From: Pseudohalocynthiibacter aestuariivivens
GTDB lineage: Bacteria > Pseudomonadota > Alphaproteobacteria > Rhodobacterales > Rhodobacteraceae
Assembly: GCF_018457175.1 (NCBI RefSeq)
Contig: NZ_JAGFNU010000001.1
Coordinates: forward strand, 310,001-374,000
Reading direction: 5' to 3'
Length of the DNA stretch: 64,000 nt
The notes under the pieces were generated by a model. The model was not told the origin of the DNA, ran no database searches, and was given only the letters and a program-made list of their open reading frames with translations. A program made the position numbers and the translations under genes. Shown piece after piece: positions 25,862 through 34,360 of the stretch. How positions within the stretch are numbered: position 1 is the first letter of the stretch; every line of letters begins with the position of its first letter.

Positions 25862-26893
25862 CTATCTGGGGGAGCTGATTGCGGACCAGCACGGCAGCGT
25901 GTCACCGGGCGCGGGAGTTGCGCTGTAAACAGCTCGTGCAATCGCCCGGGCAAGGCAAACTGCCGCCGCATGACCCAGACGCAAAGCGTCAAAGACAGGG
26001 TCTGAAAGCGGCTTTTCCCCGGTTGCGGCCGCAAAAACCAGATCACCGTCTAACGGTGTGTGCGAAGGCACGATAGCACGTGCCATGCCGTCATGCGCAG
26101 CAGTCGCCATCCTGGTTGCCTGTGCTTGTGTCAGTAAAGCGTCAGTTGCGATGATTGCAATTGTTGTGCTTTCGCCAAGTTTGGCTTCTGGTCTGGGTTC
26201 AATGCTGGGATCAAAGTTTTGCACCACCCCAAACCCGCCAAATTCATTATTCATCTCAAAGGGTCCTGCCCAAAACTGCGGCCGGTTGCCAACAGTTGCA
26301 CTGCCCAGAGCATTGACCGCGACGAGCGCACCAACAGTTACACCACTTTCCAACACCAGCGAAGCAGAGCCAAGCCCGCCTTTCAAAGTCTGGGTGGTTG
26401 CCCCGGTACCCGCACCCACTGTTCCAAGCTCAAAGTCCGTGTCAGCCGCTTCAAAAGCTGCATGGCCGAGTGATGAATAGGGGTTTGCAGACCAGTTCTT
26501 GTCGCCGCCATTCAGTAGGTCGAACAGGATTGCTGCGGGTACAATCGGCACCTTCTGACCACCCACATCAAAACCCCTGCCTTGCTTGCGCAAGCTATCG
26601 ACAACGCCCGAAGCCGCATCAAGACCAAAGGCTGAGCCGCCTGAAAGAACAAGCGCATCCACCTCTTGTACCAGCTTGTCGGGTTCAAGAAGGGCCGCCT
26701 CTCGTGTGCCAGGGGCGCCCCCCATGATGTGAACGCCTGCGGTAAAGGGTTTGTCGCCCAGCAAAACCGTACAGCCGGTCTTGATTTTCACATCGCTCGC
26801 ATTGCCAACGCGCAGGCCAGCAACATCGGTGATCAGATTTCTTGCACCGGGCAGAATAACGAAACTCCTTTTTGTTCCTTGTAACTGTTCCAA
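25862..26893 (-). CDS. P1-family peptidase (DmpA/NylC-like, self-cleaving)
   Basis: A 343-residue member of the S58/P1 family of N-terminal nucleophile aminopeptidases and amidases. Conserved features are GVHIMGGAPGTREAALLEP, the ALVLSGGSAFGLDAA block and ESTTIAIIATDALLTQAQ. By analogy to DmpA the chain would cleave itself just before the nucleophile, here Thr243 or Thr244. The C-terminal half holds FAAATGEKP and the final AIARAVYSATPAPG. It converges closely with the hydrolase gene (1 base between stops). Likely substrates are small peptides or amides; not determinable here. Confidence 0.9.
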   Translation of the reverse strand: MEQLQGTKRSFVILPGARNLITDVAGLRVGNASDVKIKTGCTVLLGDKPFTAGVHIMGGAPGTREAALLEPDKLVQEVDALVLSGGSAFGLDAASGVVDSLRKQGRGFDVGGQKVPIVPAAILFDLLNGGDKNWSANPYSSLGHAAFEAADTDFELGTVGAGTGATTQTLKGGLGSASLVLESGVTVGALVAVNALGSATVGNRPQFWAGPFEMNNEFGGFGVVQNFDPSIEPRPEAKLGESTTIAIIATDALLTQAQATRMATAAHDGMARAIVPSHTPLDGDLVFAAATGEKPLSDPVFDALRLGHAAAVCLARAIARAVYSATPAPGDTLPCWSAISSPR

Positions 26894-27047
26894 ACTGATG
26901 GTGCCCTGTCCAACAAAACCAGTTGATAGGTAGTGTATTTTTTATTCAGTTTCCTAGGTATAACGACGCTTTACCCGTTAACGCGTCTTAAAAAAGCCGC
27001 TAGAGATACTCATATCACTCTGAATTCATTTACCAACGAGGAGCAAC

Positions 27048-28124
27048 ATGGCCGATTTCGATAACCAAATTCGCGAGTCTCAGGACCAAGTCGCCGAAGC
27101 CCAGCAGAAAATCTCGGACCTCACCAGCAGGATCGAAGTTGCCCGCGCCAAGTTGAAATCAGGCGATGATATAACAATCGATATCGAAAATGCCTCGCTC
27201 GAAGATGTTCATGCCCACACCGAAGCGATGAACGCCAATATTGCTGAACTCATTATGGGTTTGGATGATGTGACGGCTGGTTTTTCCAAAGATTTTGATG
27301 AGATGCGCAACAAAACCGGGATGGAAAGCTTCATTGGCATTTTCTCTGATGTGAAATCTGAATCGATGCGTCAGGAACGGATGCGCAGCGCCAGTGTCGA
27401 CGACAAATTGCAGGACCTGATTGGTAAGTCCGACGTTATCGTTCAGCTTCTTGAAGGCCAACTCGCAATTCTGAATGAACAAAAGGACAAGGTTGAAGAA
27501 AACCTTACAGATACGCTTGATGAACGGGAAATGACGGTGTCAGAACTCGAGGCTATGAAAGCAGATATTCAGGCTCTTGATCCCAAGATTATCGAACTTG
27601 AGAACAAGATCAGCGTCGAACAGGATGCCGCAGCGCGTACCAAACTGGAAACCGAACTGGCAGAGCTAAACGCGCGTTACAACGAGATGGTTCAACAGGA
27701 ACAGGTGCATCTGGCAAAAAGTCAGACACTGGAACGTTATATTGAAAAGGGCAAAACCTGGGTTGACTCTTTGCAAAACCAGGCGGCGACACAGATGGTA
27801 CTCATCAACAAGCTGCAAACAGATACAAAGCAGCGTGTGGTTTTATATGATGCGCTGACCAAATCTTTGAAGACCGCGCAGCAACAGGATGTGGCTCACC
27901 GCATCAACGAGATTGGTGTTGAGACGGATCAGGAAGCGCAAACCGCAATGGCGGCAATCGGCACGGCAACGAACAAGCGGATGGCCGATATGATGGAAGC
28001 ACACGAGGACCATATGGTTTTCGCGCGCAAAGTGCTGGAGCAGAAAGCAAAGGCCGATGAAAGATTCGCCAGACGCTTTGGAAAGATCATCGAGAAGCAT
28101 GACAAAAACCTGTATGGCGCCTAA
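27048..28124 (+). CDS. Coiled-coil protein heading the AAA+ gene block
   Basis: A 358-residue soluble protein that is mostly predicted coiled coil. Heptad-like stretches occupy about residues 1-40, 130-240 and 300-355, with many Gln, Glu, Lys and Met. A central segment (MESFIGIFSDVKSESMRQER) breaks the pattern. No signal peptide, membrane helix or enzymatic motif is visible. I do not recognise a named family, although the helical style recalls TelA/phage-shock type scaffold proteins. The ribosome site is GAGGAG. Its stop is immediately followed by the ATG of the next gene, so they are translated together. Confidence 0.8.
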   Translation: MADFDNQIRESQDQVAEAQQKISDLTSRIEVARAKLKSGDDITIDIENASLEDVHAHTEAMNANIAELIMGLDDVTAGFSKDFDEMRNKTGMESFIGIFSDVKSESMRQERMRSASVDDKLQDLIGKSDVIVQLLEGQLAILNEQKDKVEENLTDTLDEREMTVSELEAMKADIQALDPKIIELENKISVEQDAAARTKLETELAELNARYNEMVQQEQVHLAKSQTLERYIEKGKTWVDSLQNQAATQMVLINKLQTDTKQRVVLYDALTKSLKTAQQQDVAHRINEIGVETDQEAQTAMAAIGTATNKRMADMMEAHEDHMVFARKVLEQKAKADERFARRFGKIIEKHDKNLYGA

Positions 28125-29252
28125 ATGAAAGAAGCCCTGACACGGGATCATGCGGAGCTATCAGATGCCCGTCTTGCGCGACGTTACTTCGCGAAGTTTG
28201 AGGCGATCACAGGCCATTTGGGCCGCGTCGCTGCGGAAATGCACGAAGAACGCCGGTTTTCCAAGGCGGATATGACAATTGTCGGGCGCTATCTGCAGGG
28301 TATTTCGTGGACATTTCAGGCGCTGGCGAACAAGTACTTGTTAAAAGGTCGAGTCGAAGGCCTCCTTGGCGGAGAACTTACCATCGACCGGGTGGAATCC
28401 GGGTTTCCGGTGCATGGTGAACTTCTGATAATGGCAAATGACGCGCAGCAAGCCGAACGGCATTTGCGCAATATGCCTGAGGCGTCAGAGTTGAAAGATC
28501 ATATGATCCGGCAAATTCTGAGCGAACTGACGATACCGACAAAGCTGCAATTTGCGATGTCGCAGCGGCTTTACTACGAGGAACTTCTAACCGGAGAGCT
28601 GTTTTGGGCTCAAAACGACCCAGAGGCGCTTTGGCAAGGAACAGTCGGCGACGAACGGCGACATTTTCTTGTTCATTGGGCGGTCTATGATAGCCAGGTT
28701 AACCTGCCGACGATTTACCTTATGGATGTTGAAGATTCCGGCCGGACGGCACTACCAAAAGATCAGCGGCGGTGGCCGGAAGCGCAGCGCCATCTGATGG
28801 CGCAGGGGATGGGTGGGCTGAAACTTCTGACCATTGCGAAGGGTTTTGATCAAGACTTTGATGATCTGCACCCCAAACGCCTGCGCCGTATTCATATTGG
28901 CCCGATGTATTCTTCGACCTTCACCAGCCAATCAGGCCCCATTCGTGAAGTTCTTGAAAAAGCGAACGCGCCTGTGGGGGATGACTGGGCACTGGCCTGG
29001 ACTGTGGAGGAACTCGAAAGTGAACGCGTCACCGAAGAGCGCAGCGGATGGTTTGGGACGGTTGAACGCGAGATATTTGCACTTGATCCTTTTTCAGGTC
29101 GTGGCGTGGATACGGGCGCTACCCGTACTGAACGCGCGATTATCCTTCCGCAACGCCCCTACCAGGTGCTTGATGAAATGTCGCCGCCCGGGTTCCGAAG
29201 TGTTCGTAAGTTTGTTGTCAGTCCAAATGGACGGGTGTTGAGCTACAGGTGA
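28125..29252 (+). CDS. Uncharacterised protein of the AAA+ block
   Basis: A 375-residue protein I do not recognise. It starts MKEALTRDHAELSDARLARR, directly at the end of the coiled-coil gene (no gap between stop and start), implying coupling. It contains several Trp-rich helices (SWTFQALANKYLLKGRVEGL, ELFWAQNDPEALWQG) and mixed alpha/beta segments such as VNLPTIYLMDVEDSG and RRIHIGPMYSSTF. No membrane helices, signal peptide or known catalytic motif were found. A perfect inverted repeat separates it from the AAA+ ATPase gene. Context suggests it works with the ATPase. Confidence 0.75.
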   Translation: MKEALTRDHAELSDARLARRYFAKFEAITGHLGRVAAEMHEERRFSKADMTIVGRYLQGISWTFQALANKYLLKGRVEGLLGGELTIDRVESGFPVHGELLIMANDAQQAERHLRNMPEASELKDHMIRQILSELTIPTKLQFAMSQRLYYEELLTGELFWAQNDPEALWQGTVGDERRHFLVHWAVYDSQVNLPTIYLMDVEDSGRTALPKDQRRWPEAQRHLMAQGMGGLKLLTIAKGFDQDFDDLHPKRLRRIHIGPMYSSTFTSQSGPIREVLEKANAPVGDDWALAWTVEELESERVTEERSGWFGTVEREIFALDPFSGRGVDTGATRTERAIILPQRPYQVLDEMSPPGFRSVRKFVVSPNGRVLSYR

Positions 29253-29274
29253 TCATGTACTTTACCAGTTTCCA

Positions 29275-29328
29275 TAAATATCCCCGCCGGAGGCAAGAAA
29301 GTTTTTATGCCTCCGGCGGGGATATTTA
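29275..29328. repeat. Perfect 21-base inverted repeat between genes of the AAA+ block
   Basis: The arms 29275-29295 and 29308-29328 are exact inverted complements around a 12-base loop with a T-run. The left arm contains the AAATATCCCCGCCGGAGGCA unit also found at 20684. The stem is strong enough to act as a terminator or as an mRNA-stabilising hairpin, which would weaken expression of the ATPase gene downstream relative to the two genes before it. It is part of a repeat family with four members in this window. Confidence 0.75.
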
Positions 29329-29352
29329 GCGGATAAAGAATGAGGAAAAACA

Positions 29353-31293
29353 ATGAGCCTTTCGTCGGATCAGATGGAACTGCGGGAAGAGGATATTCGC
29401 AAGCATTATGATGCGGCGGCCTTGATGCTGGAAGGTTTCGATCACACGCCGCGCATTGCGAAACCGAAAGTGGTTTCTGCGTCACCGGAACGATCACCAG
29501 GAATTGGGTCGCGCAGACGGTTTCGCAGCACGACGCCGGGGCTGGTAACCCGCTCCACAGCGCGGCCTGAAGGGGTGCGCCTGATTGACCGGATCGAAAG
29601 CGCGGATGGGAAAGACCCACTGACGTCTCCCTTGCAGGCAAGTATTTTGCAGGGGTTGCGTCGTGCGCTCGCGATTGCGCTGGCAGTTGGTGAAAACTAC
29701 GCCGAGCAAACCGGGCTTGCCGCGCTAAAGCGCGAGAACCTGAATGGAAGCCTTGCGAAGTCAAAGTCTGCCGAGTTTAGCGAGATGTTGAGCGGTGAGG
29801 CGCTTGTCACCGCCCATGTTTTTGCAAACGGTCTGGTGTTTCTTCTGTCGCCGTATCTTGGCGAAACGAGCGCCGAGATTGGCGAAGTGGAAGAAGTGCT
29901 CACTGACAACGGTCAATTGGCGCTGCATGGCGCACTCTGGGAGCTTGATCAGGAAATCGCAACATTCGCGAAAGACGAGCCTACGCTGATTGCAGTGGTA
30001 ATGGCCTACGGCGAACAGTTGATGGAGAAGGTCGCGTTGCGCGCACAAAACGCCGGGCGTCTGGCGCCATTCAGTGGCGTGAGTTACCGAGTCGAGGCGG
30101 ATGATTTCACCATTTCCGGCTTCACCCCCGCACGGCGGGGAAAGAGCACGACCCTGACAATGACCTTCAAAAAACCAAACGAGGTCGTGGGGAACCACAT
30201 CGCCAAATATCAGGCTATGAAGCTTAGCAAAATGATCATGGCCTATGACTTTGAGCGCAAGCTGAACCCTTTTGCTGAAATGGGCGGCTTTATCTTCACC
30301 TTCATGGGCGATGGAGCACCGGGCACCGGGAAGACCACGCTGATCCAGATGATGGCCGGCCTGATCAACGCGTATTGTCAGAACGCAGGGTACCCGTTTC
30401 GCTATCAGAACCTCAGTACGGACAATATCGACAGCTATCAGGGCAAGTCCGGGCAAAACGCCAAGGCATTTATCAACAACATCATTGATCCCAATGTGAT
30501 CGGCTTTGGCACGATTGATGACATCGATCAGTTGGCAGGCAAGCGCGGCGACCGCCAGTCAAGCGCAGGACAACTGGAAATCACGGCTGTTCTGATGGAG
30601 AGTTTTGCCGGGGCCAACACGGTGGTGCGTGGCAATTGCACTTTTGGGATGTTCTCGAACTATCCTGAGAACGTGGATGACGCGCTGCGCCAAAGGGCCG
30701 GGGCACGTTTTCTGGTTGATGGCCCGCAGACCCGGGACGACTATATCGACATTCTGTACCTGCTGATGGGCAAGAACCACGACATCCCTGTTGGCAAGCA
30801 TGATCTGTTTGCAGCGCAAGAGATCAAAAAGGCGGTTGCGGCAAGCTTTGAGGCGCATGGACGGCCACATGAAGAAGGACTTTTGAAAGTCTTTGAAAAA
30901 GTGCATCAAGAAATTGGGACGCTTGATACGATTACCAAGCTCGGTACGTACCTAAGGGGTATTCAGGAGGCTGATCCGCGGTTCACTGGCCGCGCGATCA
31001 AGAACATCACAGACGCCGTAAAGGTGCGCGCGATGGATTTTGAATTGCCGGATGAATGGATGGAAAACCCGGACCTGTTTTTGTTCAAACCCTATGACGA
31101 AAAGCTGGGTATGATTAACGATATGCGCCAGCCGATAACGGTTGAGATGGTGATACAAGAGATCAACCGCTACGCGGATTCCGAGTTCCGTTATGCAGAT
31201 AAATCGGATGAGGTTGCAATTGAGAACGCCGTTCGGGAAATGGGCCGAATGGAAGAGGCCAAGCGGCGGTATCTGGAGGGGAAGAGTGGATAA
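29353..31293 (+). CDS. AAA+ family ATPase with long N-terminal region
   Basis: A 646-residue AAA+ ATPase. The ATPase core occupies about residues 300-500. Walker A is GAPGTGKT (321-328), Walker B is TIDDID (387-392), sensor 1 is the Asn in FSNYPENVDD, and DDALRQRAGAR provides a possible arginine finger, so it should be active. The first 300 residues are a family-specific helical region with a basic, disordered stretch near 50-80; the last 145 are a helical lid. No membrane segments. Ribosome site GAGGAAA. The gene end overlaps the start of the HEPN-like gene. Function unknown; a remodelling role on partners encoded nearby is inferred. Confidence 0.85.
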   Translation: MSLSSDQMELREEDIRKHYDAAALMLEGFDHTPRIAKPKVVSASPERSPGIGSRRRFRSTTPGLVTRSTARPEGVRLIDRIESADGKDPLTSPLQASILQGLRRALAIALAVGENYAEQTGLAALKRENLNGSLAKSKSAEFSEMLSGEALVTAHVFANGLVFLLSPYLGETSAEIGEVEEVLTDNGQLALHGALWELDQEIATFAKDEPTLIAVVMAYGEQLMEKVALRAQNAGRLAPFSGVSYRVEADDFTISGFTPARRGKSTTLTMTFKKPNEVVGNHIAKYQAMKLSKMIMAYDFERKLNPFAEMGGFIFTFMGDGAPGTGKTTLIQMMAGLINAYCQNAGYPFRYQNLSTDNIDSYQGKSGQNAKAFINNIIDPNVIGFGTIDDIDQLAGKRGDRQSSAGQLEITAVLMESFAGANTVVRGNCTFGMFSNYPENVDDALRQRAGARFLVDGPQTRDDYIDILYLLMGKNHDIPVGKHDLFAAQEIKKAVAASFEAHGRPHEEGLLKVFEKVHQEIGTLDTITKLGTYLRGIQEADPRFTGRAIKNITDAVKVRAMDFELPDEWMENPDLFLFKPYDEKLGMINDMRQPITVEMVIQEINRYADSEFRYADKSDEVAIENAVREMGRMEEAKRRYLEGKSG

Positions 31294-32065
31294 AAAAGCC
31301 TTAGTCCATTTGGATGAGATAAGCCTCTCTTGGGAGGAATTGAAAGAATTGCCGAACGATCATCTGGCCGCAATAGCAGTTCTTAGTTATGCAGTGAGCG
31401 AAACGAACGCATTGTCTCGCATATATCTTTGCCAATCTCACGAGTATTTGGGCGAAAAGGCGATTGACAGTGCTTCTAACGTACATCGATTCATGATCAT
31501 TCGTAGCTGGAGTTCACGCCTATTTGAAATCGAACAATTCTTGAGGTTTGGTGGAAAGAAACCTGAGACTTCAGATGAACTGTTGAAAGAGTTAGCTGAC
31601 GCGGCTCTCGAAAGACTCAAAGAGATTAGCGTCGGTGAAGGATTTGAGGTGGCGCGTGATATTCGGAACGAAGCGACCAATCATTATTCCTTCAAGGCAG
31701 CAAAAAAGAACCTTTCTAGTGTTCATAACTCTGCTGACTGTAAAATGTATCTTCACCGGCAAAATGGAAATTGTTTTTACCCCTTTGGCGAAGAGGTCAT
31801 GTTTCATGCTCGCCTAAACAGAAGGTGGAAGCAAATCTCCACAAAACAGGAGCGAGATCGACTGTTCGGACAATGGCTCGATTGGAACATTGCTGCGAAC
31901 CGCTGGTTAGCTGAGACGCATGCAAACTTCACAAATTCTCTTGTTTTCAAGCCGCTTGATCGTAACGAGGCAAGAAAGAGAGTTTACTGGGTTCCAATTG
32001 AATTCGTCGGCAACTACAGCGAAAGATTAACACCTATTTTTTTTGAAAGCCCTGAAAGCAAATGA
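31286..32065 (+). CDS. HEPN-like protein, AT-rich insert in the AAA+ block
   Basis: A 259-residue protein beginning at GTG 31286, preceded by GGAGGGG. It overlaps the ATPase stop by 8 bases and the next gene by 4 (ATGA). Residues 127-133 (in ARDIRNEATNHY) form R-N-x4-H, the Rx4-6H signature of HEPN ribonucleases, with Asn after Arg as usual. The surrounding sequence is helical (NVHRFMIIRSWSSRLFEIEQ upstream). The C-terminal half has FGQWLDWNIAANRWLAETHA and no known motif. Base and codon use is visibly more AT-rich than both neighbours, pointing to transfer. A defence or RNA-cleaving role is inferred only from the motif. Confidence 0.65.
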   Translation: MDKKALVHLDEISLSWEELKELPNDHLAAIAVLSYAVSETNALSRIYLCQSHEYLGEKAIDSASNVHRFMIIRSWSSRLFEIEQFLRFGGKKPETSDELLKELADAALERLKEISVGEGFEVARDIRNEATNHYSFKAAKKNLSSVHNSADCKMYLHRQNGNCFYPFGEEVMFHARLNRRWKQISTKQERDRLFGQWLDWNIAANRWLAETHANFTNSLVFKPLDRNEARKRVYWVPIEFVGNYSERLTPIFFESPESK

Positions 32066-33408
32066 AACGCCTCATCGAAAAGGGTCTAATGTTCGGCAAC
32101 CTCGTTGAGGTGACGTCGCCTGCTTTGGTGGAGCGGTACAACCGCGCGCTCGAAAGCCTGACGGGAAAGCGCACAAAGCTGGTCGACTTTCACATCGATA
32201 TCTCCGGTTATTCGCCGGAAGTCGGGGATGAGTTGGGCGATCATCTTTACCTCAATCAAGGCGGCTGCAACCGGCAGTTCATTTTACTGACGACGGAGCA
32301 GAAAACGGCGCCACTGCTCAATGCGCAATTCTCTACCTCGCGTGGGATATTGCGACAGTTTATTGAAGATAATCAGCCACAGCTATTTGCACTGACGGCA
32401 CGTGACGCGGTTGCAGGGGAATTGTTGAACTCTGTCTATGACGTCTCTGAACCTGCAAAACTGTTTGATATTCGCCAGATTGCGATTGAGGCGGATACCA
32501 CCAAGGCACATGTTGCTGGTGCGAAAAAGCTGACCAAACTGATTGAGCGATTCAGGCGCGAAGACGAGGCATGGTGGGACGATCTGCTGATTGCCGAGAT
32601 GATCGGGCTTGCCAAGAAAACGGGTGACGTAACACGCCAACCGATCCGCCTGAAGTCAGTAACATTTCGGCAGGATAATTTCTGGACCAAACATTTTGGC
32701 GGGCTATATGTTTTTCGCGCTGTTGAGCATCCGGCGGCAATTGCTGCGGGGAAAAAAGCGGAACTTGGAAAGTTACCGATCGACTATGTTTTCAGCTTTG
32801 AAGACCGGAACCAGATTGCCAGATTTCTTGAAATCAATGAATTGGTTGAACCAATTGTAAAGGCGCCGGGAATCAACGCCGCCGCGATTTTGCAGCAAAA
32901 GATGGATTTTATCATTGTCGCTGTCGCGTCCGAAAAGGGCGAAGACCTGAACCGCGCCAGCCGCCGTGATTTGCGCGCCCTTGCGCGCGCCTACAGTAAA
33001 GACCTGCCAGAGGAGTTTCATGGATTGGCAGCCCTTCAGCGCTGGGCAGAGGGCGGAGGGAAATGGCCGCGCATTAATTCTGCCCATCCGGCATATTTCT
33101 ATACGCTCCGGGCAAAGCCGCATGCGGACCGTGATCTTGTGAACCGGTTGCTTGCGGATTTGTCGCCTTTGGATGTCCGGCAATTGTTTATCTGCCACAA
33201 GGAGAAATTTTACTCGGCTTATGCTGACTGGTCTGACGCCAAGAAAACCTATGTCGCGAATTTTCTGGAAACGGAGTATCAGGTAGATAAGGCGGGTGCG
33301 CGCGAGGCATTGTTCGGCACCGACGCCACGATGGAAGAGGAACAGCCAACGGTTGATGTTGTAGATCTGGTCGGTCCTTGGGGCGCAGTGATGAAAGAGA
33401 GACGCTGA
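32062..33408 (+). CDS. Conserved hypothetical protein of the AAA+ block (possibly DUF6638)
   Basis: A 448-residue protein starting MKRLIEKGLMFGNLVEVTSP. I believe this start and the DFHIDISGYSPEVGDELGDH block belong to a conserved Rhodobacteraceae family named DUF6638, but this is from memory. The middle includes QAFIVAxx-like helical repeats, and EAWWDDLLIAEMIGLAKKTG resembles no enzyme known to me. No membrane helix. It begins inside the end of the HEPN-like gene (ATGA) and ends overlapping the next start (TGATG), so it is coupled on both sides. Its base composition matches the host, unlike the HEPN-like gene. Confidence 0.75.
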   Translation: MKRLIEKGLMFGNLVEVTSPALVERYNRALESLTGKRTKLVDFHIDISGYSPEVGDELGDHLYLNQGGCNRQFILLTTEQKTAPLLNAQFSTSRGILRQFIEDNQPQLFALTARDAVAGELLNSVYDVSEPAKLFDIRQIAIEADTTKAHVAGAKKLTKLIERFRREDEAWWDDLLIAEMIGLAKKTGDVTRQPIRLKSVTFRQDNFWTKHFGGLYVFRAVEHPAAIAAGKKAELGKLPIDYVFSFEDRNQIARFLEINELVEPIVKAPGINAAAILQQKMDFIIVAVASEKGEDLNRASRRDLRALARAYSKDLPEEFHGLAALQRWAEGGGKWPRINSAHPAYFYTLRAKPHADRDLVNRLLADLSPLDVRQLFICHKEKFYSAYADWSDAKKTYVANFLETEYQVDKAGAREALFGTDATMEEEQPTVDVVDLVGPWGAVMKERR

Positions 33409-33677
33409 TGTTTTTTCAAATCGCCCGTCTGGCGTTTTTCGGCTTTATCGTTCTGACGGTGCTTTATGTGATCCTATCGTGGTACTCGCGGTCTATCCGG
33501 CGCGGAAAGCTGGAGACGGAATTTGATGAAGAGGTTAAAACCGGCGACCGGGATGCTTTTATCAAAGAAGGGTTGGCGCGATACGATAGTTCGCTTCGGC
33601 GCAAGCTGATCCTTGGGGTTTACGTCGTGCCTGTTATCGTTGTCGCGGCCCTTATCTACGTTACGAATTTTATGTGA
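33408..33677 (+). CDS. Small two-helix membrane protein
   Basis: An 89-residue protein starting at 33408 in a TGATG overlap with the preceding gene. It has one helix at about residues 4-25 (IARLAFFGFIVLTVLYVILS) and another at 67-86 (LILGVYVVPVIVVAALIYVT). Between them lies a charged cytosolic-type loop (RRGKLETEFDEEVKTGDRDA). No named family recognised. Likely an inner-membrane component of the block or an anchor for the adjacent DUF1523 protein. Confidence 0.75.
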   Translation: MFFQIARLAFFGFIVLTVLYVILSWYSRSIRRGKLETEFDEEVKTGDRDAFIKEGLARYDSSLRRKLILGVYVVPVIVVAALIYVTNFM

Positions 33678-33684
33678 GGATATG

Positions 33685-34356
33685 ATGCGATATATTAAAT
33701 GGGGTATATTCCTCCTTCTGGCGTTACTGACGTTCGGCTTCTTTCACTACACCCTGCCACAACATGACGTCGTGCGGATTGTTGATACCGAGGTCCGGCG
33801 CGTGGATTTTGGTGAAAACTCGATTTTCTGGGCCTCACCTGACACTGGTACGGATACGGCTGCGAACCGTGATGTGCGTTTTATCAATGCTGTCTATGAA
33901 AATGGCCGGGTCATGGTCTACCGGAATGAAGATACCGGTTGGGGATGGCCACCCTACTTTAAGCTCGACAGCAGCAATTTGCAGACCGAGGCAAGGGATT
34001 TGGCTTCGACGTCGGCTGCGCCGCAGTGGGTTGTAATCAGACACTACGGCTGGCGAAATGAATTTATGACGATCTACCCAAATGCAGTCTCTGTTCGTGC
34101 CATTGCTGGGCCGGATGTGCAGATTATTCCGTGGCTCAACATAATAATTCTAACGCTTTTGGTGTTGTTCATATTCTGGCTGTGGCGTGTCTGGCGGCGT
34201 TTCAAGGAAAGGCGTATTGATCCGGTTCTTGATGACGCGGCTGAGGCTTGGGATTCCGTTGATGAACGGGCAGACGCAGCTCGGGATAGCGCACGTGGGT
34301 TCTGGGGCAGGATGATGGCGTGGATCGGAACATGGCGCTCAAAACCACGCGAGTAA
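33685..34356 (+). CDS. DUF1523 family membrane protein
   Basis: A 223-residue membrane protein of the DUF1523 family, recognisable by LPQHDVVRIVDTEVRRVDFG and the RNEDTGWGWPPYFKLDSSNL block. One helix is at the N-terminus (WGIFLLLALLTFGFFHYTL) and one near residues 148-170 (IIILTLLVLFIFWLWRVW), so the conserved middle faces the periplasm. The charged tail is cytosolic. Two adjacent ATGs exist; the second (33685) has better spacing from GAGGA. It ends the co-directional block and converges with bhcR, leaving 4 bases between stops. Function unknown. Confidence 0.88.
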   Translation: MRYIKWGIFLLLALLTFGFFHYTLPQHDVVRIVDTEVRRVDFGENSIFWASPDTGTDTAANRDVRFINAVYENGRVMVYRNEDTGWGWPPYFKLDSSNLQTEARDLASTSAAPQWVVIRHYGWRNEFMTIYPNAVSVRAIAGPDVQIIPWLNIIILTLLVLFIFWLWRVWRRFKERRIDPVLDDAAEAWDSVDERADAARDSARGFWGRMMAWIGTWRSKPRE

Positions 34357-34360
34357 GATT

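Noticed and set aside
27048-28124. Possibility that the coiled-coil protein is a TelA/KlaA tellurite resistance protein
   Set aside because: Helical style is similar, but I could not match the TelA core motifs and no Ter genes are nearby.
31286-33677. Toxin-antitoxin reading of the HEPN-like gene with a neighbour
   Set aside because: No nucleotidyltransferase (MNT) antitoxin or other small partner is adjacent; flanking genes are large or membrane proteins of host-like composition.
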